Positions 35,701-44,700 of a stretch of 64,000 bases of DNA are shown here, one piece after another. A model generated the notes under the pieces. It made no database searches. It had not been told where the DNA came from and was given only the letters and a program-made list of their open reading frames with translations. Source of the stretch: Owenia fusiformis (lineage: Eukaryota; Annelida; Polychaeta; Sabellida; Oweniidae). The translations under genes were made by a program, and so were the position numbers. The DNA is taken from contig CAIIXF020000011.1 in the NCBI GenBank assembly GCA_903813345.2, positions 16,103,754 through 16,167,753 on the forward strand, written 5' to 3'. The number at the start of each line of letters is the position of its first letter. The first letter of the stretch is position 1.

Positions 35701-38700
35701 CAAAACGACATAAACACAACATGTTTAGGTCTCTCAACATCGTAGTACAAAGGAAATTTTGGTTGATTTTAAAAAAGTATCTTGTTAATGAAATAAAAGG
35801 TTAATTTTGATTTTTATTTATTCTGGGGGATTTTGTTTTAATTTTTTGAATACTTTTTTAAAATCAACCAAAAATTTCTTTGTATAACTATAATATTGAG
35901 AGGTCTAAAAACATGTTGCTTATGCTATTTTGTTCCAACAAGATCGGAAAGACATTTTATTTCATTCTCAAGAATTGGTAGAAAGGACCAAAAACAAGTG
36001 CACTAAGAAAAACAAAAAACGTTAACAAAAAACAGTTATATAAAATATTTCTAAATAATTTTCGCATTAAATTGTTGTCAATCAGTCAACATTACATAAA
36101 ATACCGTGTTTTTTACAAAATGTTTTCAATGATTGGTTTAAGAGAAAAACTTTGTTGAATTCAGTTCTCCATATCGATACCAATCCTTTCATGATGATCA
36201 CTTCCAGAATAAAATAGTTGTGTCCTTCTGAAAAGCTCTCTTTATCGGGGGTTCTCCTTTGTATAAAGTAGCCCAAGAGTATCCTTAACAAGATACAAAA
36301 ATATGAAAAAATCAAGCAAATGTTATGTGGGGACTAAGAAATCCGAGATAGTATGTCATAATATCCCATACCGAAGCAACGCAATGAGAACTTTGTAGCG
36401 TTTGTACCAAAAATGAGAGGCAATTTGACAAGCACTTTCTCCGCAATAGACAAGCCAGATTCTTTGAGATTTAAGAATTAAAGACAGTATGTCGAAATAA
36501 GTAATACCAATGTAAAAGTCACTTATTAATCCATTTCTAAGCAAAAATACGTTTCTGTATTTATCCTAACAATATCACCTCCAATGAATTTTTAGAATGA
36601 ATGGATTTTTGATATTTGTGAATAATGAAACACATTAATCAGACATTACACACAGATAAGCTATTTTGACTGATCGACAGACGCTATCACCTGATAGCTG
36701 GTACAAACACTATGGAGGCCCTATCGCAAAGCTATGGTACGGGATCTTTTGACATGCTATTTTGAATTGTTTAGTACTAACAGAATATTTATTTGATCTT
36801 TTTAATATTTATTCAAGTTGCTAATAATACTCTAAGGCTACTTTGTAGGAATTTTCAGTAAATTTGATGCATCAGTTCCCGAGATAATACGTGTCAAAAA
36901 GTGGCTTATTTTTTGGGACACCCGATATACTCTGGGGATAAAGTGTAGGACATCAACAGTTTAAGTCCAGTACCAATAGCCCTAGAGATAATGGTCCGGG
37001 AACAGTAACCCTATGTTCGGTCCGACTGGGACCACAAAGTCTACCACTCGCTGGGGCTGTATTTCCCAGAAGCTCAAGAGGTACTAGGTCCGGCAGACAA
37101 TATTTCATATTTCGGTAGGATTAGAAATGCTTTCATGCTGGTATCATAAATAAAACTTGAAAATTTGGTATCAAACACAGACCATTTGGTATATTATATA
37201 GGAACTGTATCTTTTGTCGTACCCACTGAATTAAGATGTGGCCCGTTTTCGTATTTTGCTGATTTCATTTATGTAACTTGTAAGGAAGTGAGGAAGTATA
37301 TTGATGATTTTGAAGTCTTACGAAGTGATTCGTTCGCAAAAGCTTACATTTTCTGAAGCATTAGACCATGAGTTACGTTTGTGCCAAAAGGTAGTTATGA
37401 TTTTGCCTATATCTCACAGAATCATGGAAAAACAAATGTTATCGAATAACGGTTGCGCCATTTTGTTACGAAACCGGATTCGTTTTCGAAACTCGCTTCA
37501 TGAGTTCCTCCACAGTGAATCGGTGATTTTGTATGAAAAGGTATGCATGTATGACTTGATGTTGCTCCATGTAATTCCAGTCCATGATGTTGCCTAACAA
37601 CCACAGAAGTAGATAGAAAACTGAGGGCATCAGGCCGCCACGGGCCGCCACGGGCCCGGGGCTTTCAAAATCTCTGAAGATGAGCAGGAGATATTGATGA
37701 GCAGGAGATAAATTAATTGAATGGGGATTAGGAGATAAATTAATTGGATGGGGCTTTCATCTTAAATGGGTGAGAGATAAGATGCGCATGACATCATTGT
37801 TATCTTAAATGGGTGAGAGATAAGATGCGCATGACATCATTGTTATCTTAAAAATCAAACATGAATTACTACATCAAATAACTGAGAAAAAATTAATGTA
37901 CAATATTGTTTAATTTATTTGCATTTATTTTACAAACAAAAGTACCACATAATCTAATTAATCCTTATTATCACTAACAGAATCATTGGTTTCATCAGAT
38001 TCATTATCACTAGATTCACTAGCTTCGTCATTGTCACTAGAGTCAGTATACGATTCATCTGAAACATTTGCATCATCATAAAGTCCTACATTAATAATGT
38101 CTTCTGTCATATAGTTGTGGTGTAACATGGTCTTCTTAAAAGCATCTTCAAACGGTATGCCTGTACTCATTAATTGTTGGATGTGTACCATGATTTCTTT
38201 ATGTGTTGGACTACATTGTAAATCTAGTAAATCTTCAACTAAATATTTGTAGTATGTCTTAAACGTTTCTCTTATTTTGGGTAGGAATTTTTGATTCGCC
38301 ATATATCTTCTATCATACTCAGAATTCCCCTTCTGTTTGTCTATATATTTTGCCTCTTGTTCTTCAATTTGATCTTTAAATTTATTAATAGCTTTATCCT
38401 TTAGCCGTATATACACAGGGTTTTCCTGAAACCCTTCAGTGCATACCTTCTTCATTGGAGGGTCGTCTATATCCTCATTCAATGGACAGTTTTGGATATG
38501 ATTCTGTAGATCCATTCTTGATATTAACATGACGCCACAATAGTCACAATGACATATTTCTTTCATGTTGTAATTTTTGTTGTCAGAATGCATAACGTTG
38601 CTGGGGATAGTATCTTTTATACTCGCAGTGAACTGATATGGAGGTTTCATTATTGAAGTATCATACTGTGACATCTCTTTAAATGGGTTTTCAATAGAAT

Positions 38701-41700
38701 TCAAATCATATGGTAGTGCTATGTCATTGGATTGTACTGTCTTAGTAAATGGTTCTCCCTTTAGATGACTACTATCATGCTCATTCATTGTTTGATGAGT
38801 CTTATCATAACACAGTCTTAAATGCTCTGGGGTTTCTTGCTTTAGATCAATCAGTAAATGCCCATATGGTTTTAGAGTAGCTGCATTATAAGCATCTAAG
38901 AGTTTGTGACTGTTCCCAGGATACATCTGCTGAGAAAGTACTCTTACTTGGTTTTGATCTCTTGGATTCTTGTACAGTACAATGTAATGTGTATTCAAGC
39001 TGATGGTTCGATTCTCCCTTCCATGATGGAAGATATTCTGCAGTAAACAGATTACACTCAGGTTTCTGTGATGACTCCCTTTAGTAAACAAATCAGAGAT
39101 CTTCCTGTCTTTGGTAGCATCTGACATCAAGTCATCAACAATCATTAAATTACGAACTCTGGGATTTAAGAAATCTGGACTGTTTAAATCATCTGGAATT
39201 CCCATCATGAATTCTATTCCAGGATGTGTGTTCTTAATCTCTATGTAAAGTGGTTGCCATTGTCCAAAACACCAGATAATACGCTGTGGAGGGGGTTGGA
39301 TGCGTTGCTCTACATTTTCCAGAAGTTGCTTGACAAAGGTAGTTTTCCCACAGCCTGTGGGGCCAGTGACCAACATGGTAAAGGGGTGATGCAACACTTT
39401 GTCCATACCTACATGTATGTCTTCTTTACCTAGTGCAGAGTGCATGCCTTTGTGTCTCGCTAAACTTGAAGCATGTCTAAATTCTTTACCACAATGACAG
39501 TAATACATGTTACTGCCTCAAAGACTGATAACAAAATGGATGCAATTCATAATTTCATTCTGTTATGTATATGTGTTCAAAGGCATGTTCAATAATGCTA
39601 ATTTAAATGTATGCTAATAGATGCTAATGGTAATGCTAACAGATGCTAATGGTGATGCTAAGTAATGCTAACAGATGCTAATGCTAATGCTAACAGATAC
39701 TAATGCTAATGCTAACACGTGCTAACAGGTGCTAATGCTAATAGATGCTAATGGTAATGCTAACAGATGCTAATGCTAATGCTAACAGATACTAATGCTA
39801 ACAGATGCTAATGCTAATAGATGCTAATGGTAATGCTAAGTAATGCTAACAGATACTAACATATGCTAATGATGATGCTAACAGATGCTAATGGTAATGC
39901 TAACAGATGCTAATGCTAATGCTAACAGATGCTAACATATGCTAATGATGATGCTAACAGATGCTAATGGCAATGCTAACAGATGCTAATGCTAATGCTA
40001 ACAGATGCTAACATATGCTAATGATGATGCTAACAGATGCTAATGCTAACAGATACTAATGCTAATGCTAACAGATGCTAACATATGCTAATGATGATGC
40101 TAACAGATGCTAATGGTAATGCTAACAGATGCTAATGATAATGCTAACATATGCTAATGATAATGCTAACAGATGCTAATGAGGTAATGCTAACTAATGT
40201 TCATACATATTCAAACCATTTGTAAATGACTGTAAATAGCAAACAACATTTGAAACTTTAGTTATTTATTTTTATTCATATCGTTCAGTATTATATACAA
40301 ATAACTTTAATCGTCCATCCTTGCTGGGATACCAGGTGGTTTGTATAAGAATGTCCGTTTCTTTCTTGTATTCGAAGTGTTTTGTTTTTTCTGTTTAAAT
40401 GGTTTCTTCTTTATATTTACAGAGTTTTGTTGTTTCTCTTTAGATGGTCTATACTCTTCATATTTCATATCTTCATGTTGACGTTTCAATTGTGCCTTTG
40501 CTCTGTCAACAACTGCAGTCATGGGTGAAATGATTTGTACCGGTTTAGTATCTTCTTTAATGTCATCTATGCCTATCCACCCTCTTCCTGTTTGAGATAC
40601 TTTCAATCTATTCTGTCTCCCAGCTCGAATAAGTTTCAACCAATGTTCTGGGTTGTCTACATATGGTACTAGTTTCATGGTTTTTAGTTGATGTGTATAT
40701 ATCAAGTATGAGGATTGAAATGATAAAGATTTGAATATTTCACTCAATATATATTGTCAACTGGCATCAATATCAACTTCTTATCAACATCTGATGTCGT
40801 GATATTCTTAGAAACTGATGTCGTGAATTAATGTAGTTCTTGTTGTTATTGACCATTCCAGATTAGAAAGTTGAAAGATTATTTATATTCTTAAGATACA
40901 TTAAATAGATTTTTCTGTCAAACTTCTGGAACCTTCCAGAATAATGACTCATCGCTATAATCTGTTTTTTGAAAAAGGGGATTAACACTGTAAATAAAAG
41001 ATGTTCTAGAATATGAAGGATTAACATTGTGATGACACAATTAAATGTCAACATTCAATTATTACATTAAAAGACCATTATTGTTGAAATCAAGTATAGT
41101 AAGATCAAATGGTCAATTCAATATAGGACTTAAATAAATAAACCTTTTCAACGGTCAATTCAATATATGATTTAAATAAATAAACCTTTTCATCTGTACA
41201 CATATTTAATCCAAAATCCAGTTCTCTTTCCTTTTATGCGAACAGTATTTGTTTGACCAGCTCAATAGGATTATTGATTCTTTTCAATGTTGGGTTAATA
41301 TTGAAAGTAGAATTGTAAACACTGTTTATGGATTATACCAAATTTAAAATAATATTAAAGGGATTTATTTTGTACTTTACTATTCAGTCCAAGAAATACA
41401 TTTCTCACCCATTTAAGATAACAATGATGTCATGCGCATCTTATCTCTCACCCATTTAAGATAACAATGATGTCATGCGCATCTTATCTCTCACCCATTT
41501 AAGATGAAAGCCCCATCCAATTAATTTATCTCCTAATCCCCATTCAATTAATTTATCTCCTGCTCATCAATATCTCCTGCTCATCTTCAGAGATTTTGAA
41601 AGCCCCGGGCCCGTGGCGGCCCGTGGCGGCCTGATGCCCTCAGTTTTCTATCTACTCACAGACATTGAAATAGTGAAATTGAAAAGATAGGGGTAGAGGA

Positions 41701-44700
41701 GAATAAAAAAGGCATATAAAAAATTCTGAAAATGGTATCACCTTAATACTATTACAACAGTTTGTTTCGACATTGAGGAATATACAAGAGAATATGATTC
41801 CCGAATACTTGTCAATTAGTTGTTTTTAACTTTATAAATTCATAACATCGTCAAAATTAGCTCGATTTTCATGAAATAAAAGACACTGGAAAGAAAATTC
41901 AATATGCAAAGTTATTATCTATCAAACGGAGCAATGCTATCTTTTGTATTTTTATAGATTACAAGGTTACAATCAATATTTCCAAGAGGTTATTACCTGT
42001 AGATGAGAGTACAGTAAACAAAATGTAGAATATACAAAGGACCTCGAGTTGTATGTAGAATGGATTTTGGGGGTTTTAATGCATTTTTCTCATGCTTTAA
42101 ATCTAAAAAAACATGAAAACACTTTAAAACATTTTATTGACTAAAGATTACACCATATGATCCAAATATGTTTCTCATTTTCATGGATAATCCACACAGA
42201 TTAACACCCATGTATTTTATCTTGTTACAGGGTCTTTGAACAACAAGAATGGTGTATTAAATAGGTTTCTCTTATGCGTGCTTAAAGTCTCCCACTTAGT
42301 GTCAAATTGAAACTATGTGAGCAACTTTGTGAGGAAAAATGTGATATTTGGTGAAAGGGGTTCAGACAAGACGGGTTAAGGTGCCGTGGTTAATTAACAG
42401 GAAATGACAAAGCAAAAAATTACAATACCATGCTGGATTTTGAAAAAATTTTGAACCAAAATAACAGAGTTCTGTTTTGACATTCAGTCTGTTTAACTAG
42501 TTCCACATATAGAAGTCTGATAATGGTAAAACGATTATTTGTGAAAACGTTAAAGATAAAAATACGTATGTATGATTAATTTCGGCGTGGCATGGTCATG
42601 ATCTGTATACTTGATGCGTCATGAAAAATTTCCAAATTGTCTCTGCTTGGGACATCATTGCTGAAAATACAGTATCTCATACCATACAATATATGCCCTT
42701 CAAATGGTCTGAACACAATTTCCATCGATTAAAACATATAGTTATCTCTAGGAGAAGCATGACATGTCTCCCTTGGATAAGTTTTATTTATATTCGTTTG
42801 AGTGTAACGAATTAGAATATAAATTATTTCTACATATTACTACAGAGTGTAGCTTTAAGCGTTACGAAAATCGAACGCTATTTTCGAATGCGAGTAGAAT
42901 ATGAGTGAGTGAATAGGTGTGTAGTGTTTATGAGAGAAGAAATCATTCTGGCTACGTCATCTATACAGTGAACACCTTCTTAAACGTCATTGCAGGTTAA
43001 ACATGTTCAACGTTCGATAGGTTCCATGCATTAGTTCATACCTTTTCAGGCCACATTTCGAGGTTCCTCACATAGAGGTTTTAATGGTGAAAATTAATGC
43101 ATTCAATCAATCGAAAGTTTTTTCAACATATCATTAAGTCTCAGTCTTTACGATTTTATGTACTCGTAATCCAAATCAACTCGGACATGCATCTGTAGGC
43201 ATACTTTATTACTGATGTTCATAAATGATGCGTAAATTTACACTACTGGAAAATTATCTGATGTAATTCAATGGGTCCTGGCCTTAATAATTAATAAACG
43301 AGATGCGACCTCTAGCCAAAGCTATTTTTAATATCTAATGAGTGTCATGTTATTTTAAAAGCGCAACGCTTTGTAATGTATAGAATATAGCTTAACTGAC
43401 CTCACCTTATGTCTCAAACCTATCATACTGATGATTGTTCAGGTGGGTGGAGGACATGTTCAGCAATTAAATGTTGAGTTTGTATATTCATATTTACAGA
43501 AGCTGTTGACAATGAATTGTTTTTTAATTTTCTAAAGTATTGAAGTTAATACATGAGTAACAAAAAAGTTACAATCGATGGAAAAATGTTCAAAGGACGA
43601 TTCTCGGTTTGGAGAACGAATTTCATCAATCTAAATGAGCATTATCCCTGCTTCGGACAAATTTGATTTTTTTTACATAATATAGATTTGAATGTCTTCT
43701 TTTGAATAGTCATAATTTAATGTGGGTAATATTTCTAGATTTTTCGCAAAGAAATATTAGCGCAGTACACTGATGAAGTTTTTTCCCCAAATCGAGGCTT
43801 GTATTTTATTGAATCGGTCAAATTGAGCGTTATCCCTGCTTCAGACCAATTTGTTATTTTTACATCTTGTAGATTTAAATGTCCTCTTTTGAATATTCAT
43901 AGTTTAATTTGGGTAATATTTCTATATTTTTCATGAAAAAATTATTAGCCCAGGAGACTGTTCTCCAAACCGAGAATCGTCCTTTTATTACTCAATGCAA
44001 GGGTTTCCTGAACTTGTCCTCTTCCCACCTGAACAATCAGTCTGAACTGTAATTGACAGTCATACATGGCATAAATGACTGGTTCTGAGACATATCGTGC
44101 CAGTTTTGAAAAAGAGATGAGGTCAGTTAAGCTGTATCATTATAATTATAATTCAATTAAGTATAGAAATGATGATGGGTCACTTGTTCGACCTCAAGGC
44201 TTCCAAGCGCTGTGAAGTTTTGGAAATAAAATACATGGGTGTTAATCTGTGTGGATTATCCATTAAAATGAATAACATATTTTTGGATCATATTGTGTTA
44301 TCTTATAGTCAATAAAATGTTTTTAAGTGTTTTATGTTTTTTAGATTAAAAGCATAAGAGAAATGCATTAAAAACCAAATTCATTGTACATACAACTCGT
44401 GGTCCTTTTAGGGGATATGTATCTGGACAATATTGGAAACTATGGGTGTTTAAACCACTATGGTTTGGAATAGTTGATGGAAAATCGACTTCTCGTTTAT
44501 GGTCCAACAACTGTAGTATGCGCAGCTGATTTCAGTTAGTAATCTTTGTGTTTTTCAGAGAGCAAAGCAGATTTTGAAATACGGAGGAGTGATAATTTTC
44601 AATACTTCAACACCGTGTCAGATTAGAAACACCTTTACATGGCTACCGACTGAGGAATATCAGAATATAGAAATTAAAGTTATGGGGATTAACCCTGATA

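Larger units (their letters stand above)
31262..36260. mobile_element. 5-kb TIR insertion, uncharacterised
   Basis: AAAGGAGAACCCCCGAGCGA at 31262 is mirrored by GGGGGTTCTCCTTT ending at 36260. Imperfect pairing continues for about 75 bp (AGAGAGCTTTT, TTTTATTCTG). The flanks AATTCACTG and GTAGCCCAAGAGTATCC are nearly contiguous at 3648-3680 in copy A, so this is an insertion. The interior holds a 505-bp tandem duplication with RT-like motifs, an inverted repeat pair (31540-31690 with 34900-35060), a 111-codon ORF with a signal-like start, and a foldback at 35461-36190. No transposase was recognised. Confidence 0.6.
31181..36928. mobile_element. Older TIR element split by a 5-kb insertion
   Basis: The left end is ATATCGCGTGTCCCAAAAAT with ATGAGCCACGTTTTGACAAG. 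The right end is its approximate inverse, CTTATTTTTTGGGACACCCG then ATAT. Without the insert the element would be about 740 bp. Copy A has the same left end (2973 and 3585) and the internal sequence. No transposase is visible. Confidence 0.65.
37608..41656. mobile_element. Miniature Polinton/Maverick-like element (4,049 bp)
   Basis: Inverted repeats of 245 bp (37608-37852 and 41412-41656) pair with no mismatch found by eye. The ends read AGTAGATAG and CTATCTACT. A 6-bp direct repeat CACAGA flanks it (37602-37607 and 41657-41662). Long TIRs starting AG with 6-bp duplications are the known signature of Polintons. The interior, transcribed on the - strand, holds a packaging-type ATPase gene, a minisatellite and a small basic-protein gene. 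No protein-primed polymerase, integrase, protease or capsid gene is seen. Autonomous Polintons are usually 15-20 kb, so this is a reduced, presumably trans-dependent form. The apparently identical TIRs and open ORFs suggest a recent insertion. Confidence 0.85.

Noticed and set aside
37301-37651. Overlapping ORFs just left of the mini-Polinton
   Set aside because: Short, overlapping on both strands, no domain; two of them read into or up to the TIR boundary.
39224-39433. Plus-strand 69-codon ORF in the mini-Polinton
   Set aside because: It overlaps the ATPase Walker A region on the opposite strand and is a shadow.
39592-40196. Possible CRISPR-like array
   Set aside because: The units are contiguous, short and imperfect with no unique spacers, and the context is eukaryotic, so it is a minisatellite.
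37608-41656. Endogenous parvovirus or bidnavirus
   Set aside because: Long terminal repeats could suggest this, but the genes are not NS1/VP. The 6-bp duplication with AG ends and the packaging-type ATPase fit Polintons better.
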